A stretch of 64,000 nt of DNA. Source: Smittia aterrima (lineage: Eukaryota > Arthropoda > Insecta > Diptera > Chironomidae). The position numbers and the translations under genes were made by a program. The stretch spans positions 9,868,243 to 9,932,242 of the forward strand of contig CP093829.1 in the NCBI GenBank assembly GCA_033063855.1, in the 5' to 3' direction. Positions 1-10,205 of this stretch are shown here, one piece after another. The notes below the pieces were generated by a model. The model had not been told where the DNA came from. It did not search any database and saw nothing but the letters and a program-made list of their open reading frames with translations. Position 1 is the first letter of the stretch; each line of letters opens with the position of its first letter.

Positions 1-83
1 GAATTTCGTAAGTCTCTTAAGTAAAGAAGATCTTAGACTGTCTGTAGATCTACTTTAAAAGTTAGTTCGATTTTGAATTTAAA

Positions 84-2242
84 ATGAAGAAGTTGATAAA
101 TATTTTTTGCTTTCTGACTTTACTAGGTTCTGTGAACTTTATTGCAGCCGCAGAGTTTGATGATGTGAAATGCGAGGATCAATTATCTGTGATCGCCGGT
201 GCTCTAGTTGAAACTGAAATGTGGGCTTTAAATCGTGGGTTTGCTCAAATAAAATATAAATATTAATTAATAATTTAAATTCCTCCTAGTTTTTGATTCG
301 TGGGGAAAGTTTGAATCAGGATTTTTGAGCGGAAACGTGAAAAGCGTGGGCAGATTTGATGAATGCGTGGACTTCAAGAAAGCAACTAAATTAACCGGAG
401 AAATAAAAGGACAATATTGCTTAATGAATTGGAGGATTCCTTCAATGCTCAATCTAAATTCAAGCATTGTTGATTCAAGCATTGTTGATGAGTAATAACT
501 AATCAATTCGTGGCACGGTTGAATTCATTTTACATTTCAGATCAAATCCACTAATGAAACCTTCTCACGGTGTGTGTCTCCCAGCGACTTGTTCTCTCGA
601 GAAAGTTCTCGAATTTCTGAATGACTGGTTACCTGATGAGATTGAAGTTTTAGACGGCAAGTGCGTTACGAATGATCCAGTGGAATTTGATAAGATCGAC
701 ATCGCAGCAATGTGAGTAAAATAAAACTTAAATGAAGGCGAATTATTATTTTCAATTAATTTTAGAACAATGTGCTCGGTGCTTGGAGTCCTAATGTTTC
801 TAAGTACGATCCTTGATATTCACTCTATGCGAAAGGACAATTCGAAGCCAAAATCAATTCTTATTGCCTTCTCGGTTCTCACAAATGGAAAGAAGATTTT
901 TGAAGTCAACCGAAAGAAGTCACCGAATACATTTGCTAGCTTGGAAAGCATTCGAGTGATATCTGTCGTTTCCATCGTTCTCACTCATCGGATGCTAACT
1001 TACGCTTCGTTTCCCTTATCAAATCCACTGAATCTCTTTAACACGACGAAGAAATATTACATTGTTATGTATTTTTTGGCACAAGTAGTTGTCGATAGTT
1101 TTCTAGTCGTCGGCGGGTTTCTGGCTACTTTCAGTGTCCTCAACGATTTTAATAAGAAAAAGTTTAGTGCGACATTAACGTTTATTCATCGATACTTGAG
1201 ATACACGCCGATGCTTGCTGCTATGTTGATCTGTTACATCTCAGTGAATCGTCACATCATAAACGTGCTTCATATTAACGATGATGATGTGAACTGCCGG
1301 AAATATTGGTGGTCAGCGTTGCTGCACATTCAAAATTACGTCAACCCTGACGAATTTTGCGCAACTCACACTTGGTATCTCTCAGTTGACTTTCAACTCT
1401 TTCTATTCACTCCGATTCTAATTTATCCCGCACTGAAGCTTGGATGGAAATATTTGTGGGTTCTTCCAAGCTTAGCCATCGCTAGTTGCATTAATGTTTT
1501 TTGGATGTCCATGAAAAATAATTATAGTGCACTAGTGTTTCAAAAAGCTTTAGAGAAGTTCGCCAAGATTTATGTACCAACGCATCAGAGGATGCCTGCA
1601 TGGTTAATCGGAATGATCCTCGGATATATATTTTTTGCTAATAAGAACAAAATCATTGCGATGAACAAGAAACTTGTGACATTGCTTTGGATATTGGCAA
1701 TTGGAATCATTGTTGCTGTGGTCGTGATATCTTATCCGTTGGTTCAAGTTGTACAAGACATTCCATTAATTTATCATGCGGCATTCAATGGGTTTCATCG
1801 CTTAGCCTGGGCAATTGGCGTCGCTTGGATCATATTTGGATGTGACAAACTTAAAAGCGGTGGTTTCATTCGTTGGTTTTTGACACGTCCTGAATGGCAA
1901 CCACTTGGAAGACTTTCGCTGGGAATGTTCTTGTCTTCAAATTTGTATCAAAATTTAACAATGAGACATCAGAAGTTTACCGCTATCTATGATGATTGGA
2001 CAACAGTAAGTTTTAATAATTAAAAGAATGAAATTAAAATAAAATTTCATGTTTTTCGTTTTCAGATCAGCATGGCTTGCAGCGATTATTTTGTTTCGTT
2101 TTTTCTTGCCCTTTTCTTCAGTTTAAGTATTGAGATGCCGGTAAAGACAATTGAAAGCTTACTCAGAAGAAAGTTTATGCAGAAAGAGTCGCAACACGAA
2201 AGCAACATGAATGCTAAAGAAACAATTCAGTCGAAGCTTTAA
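84..2242 (+). CDS. NRF-6-like (nose resistant to fluoxetine) multi-pass acyltransferase-3 protein
   Basis: Five exons join in frame: 84-234, 290-491, 541-711, 766-2005, 2066-2242 (646 aa). The N-terminus has a signal peptide (MKKLINIFCFLTLLGSV), then the Cys-containing NRF domain with the family signature 'LFDSWGKFESGFLSGN', 'FDECV' and 'GVCLPATCS'. From about residue 200 comes the acyltransferase-3 domain: a conserved region with the candidate catalytic His (ISVVSIVLTHRM) followed by about ten hydrophobic segments, including the family-typical 'THTWYLSVDFQLF'. Family members are integral membrane proteins of intestine and epidermis implicated in lipid or yolk transport in nematodes; the insect role is mostly undefined. 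Length matches the family (650-700 aa). The start is the first ATG before the signal peptide. Introns are about 50-60 nt. The gene looks intact; assignment to one of the many insect paralogues is not possible here. Confidence 0.88.
459..488 (+). repeat. Perfect 15-bp tandem duplication inside coding exon
   Basis: The unit ttcaagcattgttga occurs twice back to back just before the donor of exon 2 of the NRF-6-like gene. It duplicates five residues (SSIVD) in frame, so it looks like a recent slippage event. Confidence 0.9.
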
Positions 2243-3016
2243 GATCAAATTGCGAAAAGGTCAACTCCCGGAACAAAAGTATCTATTTCTTTAATTTAAA
2301 AATTTATGTTTCCAAAAAAACGTTAGATAATCTTATTAAAAATATTTTTTTTTATTAAACTCGCGATCGAATATTAAAAATCTAAGTTTTTTTTCCTCGA
2401 TTCATTCCAGCTCATTAATTAGGAGAAGACATTAACGAAAACACTTTTACTCAACCGTAATTGTTGATTCCGCTATAAAGTCGACCTCAAGACGATCCGA
2501 TCGCATCTGTCCATTCCGCTACTCGAGTAATTCCTTCGCATCGACTTCAATGCACCGCAAGACAAAAGGAATTAAGAATTCTTGCGAGGTCGAAAACAAT
2601 AAATTTTAATAAGCGAGTGAGTGTGCTTGGTGCGTGCCATAGCGAAGACGAGAAAGATCGACCAACTGGGGCACTAACACACACTTAATCCAGCACATGT
2701 TACGATCCCGAGCCTTAAATGTCTTGCACTTTTTCCCTTTTTCACTTTTTGCCTGATGTCTTCTGCCAGATGATGCGATTGCGACTCGTTCACGGGCGTG
2801 TTTACGAAGCGAAGGGATCATCATGAATGTCATTATCCCTTCCCCGTTTTCATTCGCTCTCAAGTCAACCCCCGAAAAGCTCAAAGGGAAACTTCAAAGG
2901 ACACGAGACTCTCGTGACGAGAGTCAGTTGACTTCAAGTGGTCGGTGATGAAACATCGGAATTTTAAGTTGAGTTGAAGAAACTGGAGTGAGATAGTTCT
3001 AAATAAATAAATTACG
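2243..3016. promoter_or_regulatory. Intergenic region upstream of the bHLH gene
   Basis: No coding exon is recognisable. It contains the 3' end of the NRF-6-like gene and the putative promoter and 5' leader of the Atonal-family gene. A 19-bp near-perfect palindrome lies at 2907-2925 (listed separately). The open frame on the minus strand at 2606-2884 has no family features and is ignored. Confidence 0.5.
2907..2925. repeat. 19-bp palindrome, 9-bp arms
   Basis: gactctcgt-g-acgagagtc is a perfect inverted repeat with a single central base, about 90 bp before the start codon of the bHLH gene. It could be a dimeric binding site or a small hairpin in the leader; function is unknown. Confidence 0.75.
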
Positions 3017-3677
3017 ATGGAGATTGAAGCGTTCAATGGTTACATTCCCAATTATCCAATTATGATGAGTTCGATCGATCATGGGAACGCTTACGCTTCA
3101 TACAATTATCAGTATCCGAGCGATAATCTTGTGTGGAACTGTCCGGAAGCATTTGTGAATCAAAGTGATCTCTCCATCTCCTCGCCCACTTTAACTTCAT
3201 CGACATCGTTCTATTACCAAAGCTCAAATCTGAACTCTACGAACTCGGATGAAAATCCAAGAGCAACTGAATCTTGTGTGAAAAATAAACGAGGCCGGAA
3301 GAGAGGAAGCAAGAAAGTTGAACAACCGAAGGTTAATCGAAGAAATTCAAAAAGATCGGAATCTCCTCCAAGTCCAACGGTTATGAAGAAACGGAGAACC
3401 GCGGCGAACGCGCGCGAAAGACGAAGAATGAATGGATTGAACACCGCGTTCGACAGGTGAGACGTTCAATGATTTAAATCGTGCGATATTTAACCGAATT
3501 CTTCTCCTCAGATTACGTGAAGTTGTCCCGAAGCTCGACGTGGATTATAAGTTATCAAAGTTTGAAACTCTTCAAATGGCTCAGACTTACATTCAAGCGA
3601 TGTGCGAAATACTCGAGAAAGGCACAACTGAAAATTCTTACACGCTCTTTGAATCAGACAACAACAATAATAAATAA
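3017..3677 (+). CDS. Atonal-family proneural bHLH transcription factor
   Basis: Two exons, 3017-3456 and 3512-3677, give 201 aa. The N-terminal half is Ser/Asn/Tyr-rich and unstructured, followed by a Lys/Arg-rich stretch (KNKRGRKRGSKK). The bHLH spans about residues 124-182: basic region TAANARERRRMN, helix 1 LNTAFDRLREVVP, loop KLDVDYK, helix 2 LSKFETLQMAQTYIQAMCEI. The ANARERRRMN...LSKxETLQMAQ combination is diagnostic of the Atonal/Amos/Cato class, which binds E-boxes with Daughterless and specifies chordotonal, olfactory or photoreceptor precursors. A 55-nt intron interrupts helix 1 after FDR. The bHLH lies close to the C-terminus, as in Ato and Amos. VVP in helix 1 resembles Amos more than Ato, but I cannot fix the orthologue. 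A polyadenylation signal (aataaa) is at 3943-3948. Confidence 0.9.
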
Positions 3678-4993
3678 TTATAAGAAAGTTTGTGGAAACG
3701 GCGCTGACTGATGTTTCCCAACCGCAAGTGCAAAAACAATAATTTTCTCCAAAGAATTGTCCGTTCTCAAAAGTGCTTTGTATGCTAAGAGAGCTCGCCT
3801 GTAATTATTCCTGCACCTGCTTTACCTACGTCTAATTAATTCGAGGTTTCTTAAACTTATTTTAAGTGTTTTCTAGTCTGTAAATGAAAGAATTTTAATT
3901 GAAGCAGCAGTAGACCTTGATTGATAAATATTTTTGAAGTAGAATAAATCAGAGATTAAAATTATAAATTTGATTTTTTTTATTGAATCTTCATCTTCAT
4001 TCATGGATTAAACTTTATTCGTACAGTTGGCGAGATTTAAATTATCTTAATATCTAAAACTACGTCTAAATCTTATTACAGAGTCAAAGAGAATCATTTG
4101 AAACGTCAAAACTTTAACAGAAAGTCAGTCATCGAGCAAGCGAGTTTTTTTGTCTTGAATATAAAATTAAAACATGGAGAGCCGGAATTCTGCAGTTTTT
4201 GTACTTGGCAAGTTATGATGTCGATTTTGAGTGTTTTTCTAGACAGAGAAGAAATTTTTGACATGAGACGAAAGGAGCTTTTGACTAGAGACGATCAGAA
4301 TTTCTTCTGAGTGTGACGATAATTGAGATCAACTCTTTAAGGCACTTGACGATAAATTTTGGTCCTGTCGTTGTGAAGACGTTGAGATTTTTCGTCTGGC
4401 GCTCGATGGATTTAAGCTTCGCAATTCATAACATCTTTTTGTTCTATTCACAGCCAATTTCTGTCGATCTTTGAGCGTGAGACGAAAAGATAAATTCGAT
4501 CGTCTTCACAACGACGTCGACATTGAGCAATAAAAGTTTGGCAAAGGTTGGGCATCAAAAAGTTATTGTTTTCATTTTTATTTATTTCAAACTCATTCAA
4601 AATGTGATTTAATGTCGCGATCAACTTTTGGATTTTCGGTGATGTTGAATATCTCGAAGGAGCGTGTGTAGGATTATTTTGTAAAGATAAATTGCGTCGC
4701 TACGACGAGTTCGTCTTCTTAGGACAAAAAGCAAATTTTGTTTAAGGGAATTTAACATACAACAAATCTTAATCGTTAACATTCTCTTAAATAAACTTTT
4801 CTTTAAGCTTCGCGGATTGTTTTGGGTCCGATACCAGCTTCAAGTTCTGCCGAGACGCATTCAGTTTAAAAATAAAATGAAAACTTTTTAAATTCATCTT
4901 AATTGTCTAGAAAAACACTCGTGAAATTGTTTTTGAAGAAATTTAAAGACATTCCTTATAGACTACGACGAGATGGGTCACTAACATTGTGTT
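3678..4993. other. Intergenic, convergent 3' ends, with a hairpin-forming inverted repeat
   Basis: This is the 3' flank of the bHLH gene (+) and of the RPRD2-like gene (-). No coding exon with family support is visible; the open frame at 4098-4310 is judged chance. The only structure is the long imperfect inverted repeat at 4367-4515. Confidence 0.6.
4367..4515. repeat. Imperfect inverted repeat (about 45-bp arms)
   Basis: The ends are an exact 15-bp inverted pair, gtcgttgtgaagacg (4367-4381) and cgtcttcacaacgac (4501-4515). Pairing continues inward with gaps (tttcgtctggcgctc against gagcgtgagacgaaa near 4471-4485). The whole could fold into a hairpin with a loop of about 60 nt. It may be a small foldback element or a structured RNA in the 3' region of either gene. 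Confidence 0.7.
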
Positions 4994-7646
4994 TTACCAC
5001 GGACCCTGACCTTTAAAATTTCCACGAAAGTTTCCACGGCCTCTTGGTCTAATGCCGCCTCGCCCTCCTCGGAAATTGTTGTACGGCTTTCCTCCTCTGT
5101 TGCCTCGGAAACTTCCTGGGCTTGGGAAATTATTCTGATGGTTTGGAGGCATAAAGTTTGGTGGCGCGATTCCCAAGAGACTTGGTGGAGGTTCGTTCAT
5201 TTGATTACTTCCATCATCGAACTGCGAGTGATCGTTTCCTCCTTGATTATGAATCCAAGACTTTCTCTGTTGATTCATGTCGCCGACTTGCATCAAGGGC
5301 GGCGGCGGACGGTTCATGTTCATCTGATTCGGCATCTGATGTTGCATCTGGAACATGTTTGGCATCGAGAAATCTCGATGATCTGAAAAGAAATTGCGTT
5401 GATTAATTTGTAAAATATTTTCAAGTCTTCAACTCACCACCAGACGATCCAACGCTTCGATTATCTATTCCTGTATCATCATCACTCATTTCCATGTCAA
5501 CCGATTCGATATCGTCGGGGCCATTCATTCCTCTAGACGAATCGCTGTTCATGCTCATATTTCGATTATATCGAGGCGGCATCGATGGAGTTGGCAGCAG
5601 CGGAGGCCTTTGATTTCGGTTGTTTGCAGGAAAGCTCGCCACTGACGGATCGATTGACTCAGACATTGCCTGAAATATCAAAATTAAATAAGAAATTTCA
5701 AATAAAATAAAATCTTTTCTCACCAGAAATTTGTTGAAAACTGGAGGAGGATCTAATGGTGGGCCCAAGAGTTGATCGTTGCCATTCTTGTGGAGATGAT
5801 TTTGTCGAAGATCCTAATAATTTGAATAAGTAAAAATGTTTTAAAGAAACTTATCCAAAACTCACTAAATCTTTGTTGTTGCTTTGGCCTGGAGATCCCG
5901 TGAGCGAAATTAAATTTCTGTGGTCAACATCTTTCATCATTCCTCCATCACTTTCACTTCTCAACAATTGTCGGTGGTCAACATCATTCGCCTCGTTTAT
6001 TGTTCGTAAGCTTTCGTCGATGTATTCGATCATGTTGTTTTCGTGTCCTTTTCGTTCGAAATGAGGAGGAGAATGCGGAGTTTCTATCGGAGCTGAATTC
6101 CAATTGTTCCATGCGTAATCGTCTGCTGACGAGTTCATTGTTGGAGGAGGAAGCGGAATTCCCGATGAGAAGTTGACTTGAGAAGGGTTGTAACTTGAAG
6201 GCGGCGGAGGCGGCGCGACCATGTAAGTTGCAGAAGAGTTGTTCACATAATTTGGTGGTCCAGCAGGAAGAGGAGGCTGCGATGCTTGATAACTTCCAAA
6301 ACTCATCTCGGGGTTGTATGCCTCAAGCTTCGACGGTATCAACGAATTGTAGAAGTCGTTAAGTGGCGCAGCCTGCTGCGGTGTCTGATCTTGCGAGTTA
6401 AGCACTTGAATCGAGTTTTGATCGACTGGCGGAGGTGACTCACGATAAAACTCATTCAAGTCAAAAGGAAGCGGAGCATCACTGCCGAGGAACGACCCGA
6501 AGCCATTCATGTTGTTGGAATTATAGAAATTGATGTCTCCTGGCAGATCGAAGTCATTGTCTGGCTCTGGCGATGGTGCATTAATATCTGGCGAGGGAAT
6601 TGGACTTGTGAGGTTTGGAATTTTGGCATTGAGCTCACTTTGAATCGTTTTGATACGATCTCCAAAGTTTTTGTAAGCCTAAAAAGAATAAATAATTAGT
6701 TTTTCAAATTAAAGCCTTCACTTTGTCTTCTCTTACATAAACGACTTTCTTGACATCTCGTCGTTGATTACGATAAAAGCGATCCGCCTGATCTAAAGCC
6801 GTCAGAAGAATTTTTCTTGCTTTGATCTCTGCTTCAAGACTCGCCATGAACTGTTCGTACTTGGTAGATGCGTTTTCAATGTCTTTTTCAACTTCATCGA
6901 CTCTGGTTCGATCTAAAATTTAAAATTCTATTAGAACAAAGTTTAACAAGTTTTGAGAATTGAACGAACCTTTGAGATTACTTCGAGTTTTTTCCAAGTC
7001 CGGCACATTCGTTTTCACAACGACTTTCAAGTTCTTATCAGTTTCACTCTCCAATGAGACGCAATTGCGAATACTCGTCACAACCAACGAAAGTTGAAAT
7101 TCGTCTTCAAGTTCATCGGATCTCTGTTGCTTAGAGACGAGCGGCGAGATTGAGCGGGAAACTGCAGTTGAGGAAGAAGCTGACGATGACTTTTTGCTTG
7201 TGTTGATCGCAAGCAGTCCATGCAGATCAGAGATGAATTCCTCGCTGTAAACTTCACGTTGTTGCCAGATATTGAATATCCTAGATATTTTCTCCTTGAC
7301 TTTGTCATCTCGCACAAGAGTTGTCGCCTTCTGTAACGTTGTACCCCAACTTCCGACAAACTCATAGTTCCTTCTCTTGCTGTGTTGAATGACATCATTG
7401 GCGAGGTAGAAAAGTGTTAATCGGTTCTCAATTCTCACTAAAAAGAGAATTTAAGTTTGTTTCTTGAAGATCCAGTTGGCAGGAGGTCTTACCTTGCTTC
7501 AATACATTTAACCAGCATTTGACAATTTGCTTATGCGCTACTCTTTGTTTTAAACACCATTTAGAGAGCCCGGTAATAGAATCTTGCGTGTCTTTTAGAT
7601 TTAATAGTTTCTTTTCAAAGCGATCCGTATCAAACTCTGGTTCCAT
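4994..7646 (-). CDS. RPRD2-like protein: CID domain, coiled coil, Pro-rich region, RGG tail
   Basis: Seven exons on the minus strand: 7646-7493, 7437-6970, 6912-6737, 6678-5866, 5813-5724, 5669-5438, 5382-4994; 773 aa, all phases join. Residues 1-130 are a CTD-interacting domain (start MEPEFDTDRFEKKL; ITGLSKWCL; RLTLFYLANDVIQHSKR; RIFNIWQQREVYSEEF). This domain binds the phosphorylated heptad tail of RNA polymerase II. A predicted coiled coil follows (about 205-285, RVDEVEKDIENASTKYEQF onward), as in the CREPT/RPRD family. The rest is Pro/Ser/Asn-rich, and the C-terminus is an RGG box (FRGNRGG, NFRGGRGG, RPRGRGNFRGN) suggesting RNA binding. Short RPRD1-type proteins lack the long tail, so RPRD2 fits best. 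The gene is divergent from the NEDD1-like gene. Confidence 0.85.
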
Positions 7647-8096
7647 TATTCATTTATTTACAAATTTACAAGCGGAAAAATAACTTTTGCATTTTCTGCA
7701 TCAACTTCAAGACTTCTTCGAAATATCTTCACTTATTCGCTAAACACACGTTTGACGACACTGTTTTTCACAATTGAAACGAACATTTGATGCTCATTAA
7801 ACGCGAGAAGAATTATTTTTCAATTGAATTTTTCAGCTTTGAAGAATTTCAACATTTGAGTTTGTTCGGAAATCACGTTCACGGGGGAACTTGAAAATTT
7901 CAATATTTTTATTTGATGAATATATTTTTATTAGTACAGTGTAATTGAACTATAATTTATGCAATAGCATAAATCTTTATAATATTTTATGCGCCCCCTG
8001 CTCACGACGTAGATTTTGAACGCAACTTGAGGTGAATAATTCAAAAACTTCGTTTTTTAGTCCTTACTCAACACAGAAACTTAAAATTCATTAAAA
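7647..8096. promoter_or_regulatory. Shared divergent promoter region
   Basis: 450 bp between the start codons of the RPRD2-like gene (-) and the NEDD1-like gene (+), so both promoters must lie here or overlap. No TATA element is convincing and no other feature is seen. Confidence 0.5.
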
Positions 8097-10077
8097 ATGG
8101 AATTATTGTCGGTAACAAATAAGAAAACTCAGCTGCATAAGTCGCCGTCTGACTTGTCAGTTGCTTGCACTCAAGAGCACAATCAGAAACGAACAGTATC
8201 AAGCGATATTTCGGTTTTTCCGGGTTACGCTGCTTCGAATTGTTTTGTGCAAATTAATAAGTCAGATCTTGTTGAGATCTGGAGAATTAAGTCATCGTCT
8301 GATGGGAATCGTAAGCTTCTCGTAACTTAATTCTTTTCTGTATTTAATTTGTTTCTTAAACTCCAGAAATTCTCGAACGTCTTCGAAAGACAAAAGCTGA
8401 TGGAATCCAAGCTGTATCTTGTGGAAAGAACAATGAAACAACTCCTGTTTACGCAATCGGCTTCACAACGGGTCAAATCAAAGTGATCGAGCTAAACTCA
8501 AAAAGCACTTGTCGTGTAGAGTTTCCTGCTGGTAATGATCTCGATCGAAATTTTGTGAAGACTCCTTTAGTTGACTTTCTTTAATTTTAGATCCAAACTG
8601 TAAAGCGAGTGTTGTCTCACTGGATTTTAGCAGCTGCGGTGGATATTTGTCGAGTGTTCTCGAGAATGGCATTATCAATATTTATGGACTCACAACAAAA
8701 GTCAAATCTGATCACATTACATTCGACAAGGAATCAACGCTCGCGAGATTTCATCCTGGCAAACGCTTTCAACTCGCAGTCGCTTCTTACAATGGATGCG
8801 TCACAATTTACGATATTGGCACGAAGCGAATCAGTTTCCAAGAGAGAAACGCTCATGAAGCTCCTTGTCGTGATCTTGCAATGCCTGAAGACATTCCGAA
8901 TCGTTTGCTGTCTTGTGGATGCGACTCTGTTATAAAAATCTTTGACACGAGAAAGAAATCGACTGGGCTTCAAATTCAATCTTACTGCGGGTTCAGCACA
9001 ATTGCTGTGACTAAGTGTGGCGGTCTCTTCGCCGTTGGAAACTTGAAAGGCGATCTTTTGACCTACGACATGAGAAACTTGCGACAGCCTCTTGCCAAGA
9101 TGAAAGTTGACGATGAGTTGATCACGCGAGTTGCTTTCGTTCCGAACACAAACGATTCAGCTGATTATGAAAACTTATCTCTCAGCATCGCTCGCTATTC
9201 CGATGAACTTCCAGAGCCACCTCCTATTCAGAGTGATTTCACAATGGACGATGTCATTGGATTCCAGCAAGGACGAGTCTCAGACTTCGATATGACTTGC
9301 TCTTCACGTGTCAGTGCAATAACTGCTCGTGCTGATACTCAACGAAGAACAAGTGAAACTTATGCTCAGAAATGGGGGAACGCTTTGAATGATTTGTCCT
9401 TCTCAACGGAGAGCTTTGATACAGCTCCCTCTGACTCTCCAGATGGTCGTCGAAGTGATCAAATTAAAGGCAGAAAAGAATCCTTAGTCAAACGTCGATC
9501 GTCCTTCAAACCGCTTCCTTTACAATTGATTCGAGAAGAATGTGGTGATAAAGAAAACTTGTCGTCATCGATCAACGTGGGAACACCAAACGGCACCGGA
9601 GGTCCAAGATTTTCCAGCACGCCAACTCCTTTAATTCGTCTCACTGAAGCAACGGATTCGCCATCAGAAAACTCTGAAGATGTGATCGATGTCGATGCCA
9701 TTGAATCTCCTCCCAGAAAGGAAACAAATAATTCAACGAACAACAAGGAATCTGCTACAATCGTCGCTTCTTCATCAATCAATACACAAACCAATCTTGA
9801 TCTAAAGAAAGAATTTGAGAATATTCACGAAAAGATTCGTTTTGAAGTACAATCTCTTGGTCTCGATCTCTCAATGCGCCACTTCGAAGCATTGACCCAC
9901 GCTTATGAGCAACGTCGTCAGATTGAGCATCGCATGAAAACAATCGAGGAATGCGTTGGGCTTCTGATGAACGATGACGTCAAAATCAATCGAATCATGG
10001 AACTTCAAGACGAAAATCGCGAATTGAAGCAACAGCTGAGCGATTTTACTCAAACCTTGAATCTCAATAAGTCTTAA
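8097..10077 (+). CDS. NEDD1/Grip71-like WD40 protein (gamma-tubulin recruitment)
   Basis: Exons 8097-8310, 8367-8531, 8591-10077; 621 aa. The first ~350 residues form degenerate WD40 repeats; the segment GCVTIYDI...ERNAHEAPCRDL...CDSVIKIFDTRKK...GGLFAVGNLKGDLLTYDMRN runs collinear with the corresponding blades of vertebrate NEDD1 as I remember them. A Ser-rich, low-complexity middle (about 380-540) follows, typical of phospho-regulated NEDD1. The last ~80 residues are helical (IRFEVQSLGLDLSMRHFEAL, then HRMKTIEECVGLL, then a coiled coil ELQDENRELKQQL), matching the gamma-tubulin-complex-binding end. The family brings the gamma-tubulin ring complex to centrosomes and spindle microtubules (augmin pathway). 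The gene is convergent with glyRS, with 128 bp between stops. Confidence 0.82.
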
Positions 10078-10089
10078 AATAATATTGTT

Positions 10090-10095
10090 AATAAA
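10090..10095 (+). terminator. Polyadenylation signal of the NEDD1-like gene
   Basis: aataaa 13 bp after the stop codon, in the 128-bp gap between the convergent NEDD1-like and glyRS genes. Confidence 0.6.
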
Positions 10096-10205
10096 GAAAA
10101 TATTTTTGCAATTTATAAATTTCACTTTAATTAGCTTCTCTTTTCAAAACAAGCGACAAAAGAGTTTTAAATGCTTTCTTGTTACAATGTACGATTCTTA
10201 AAGCT

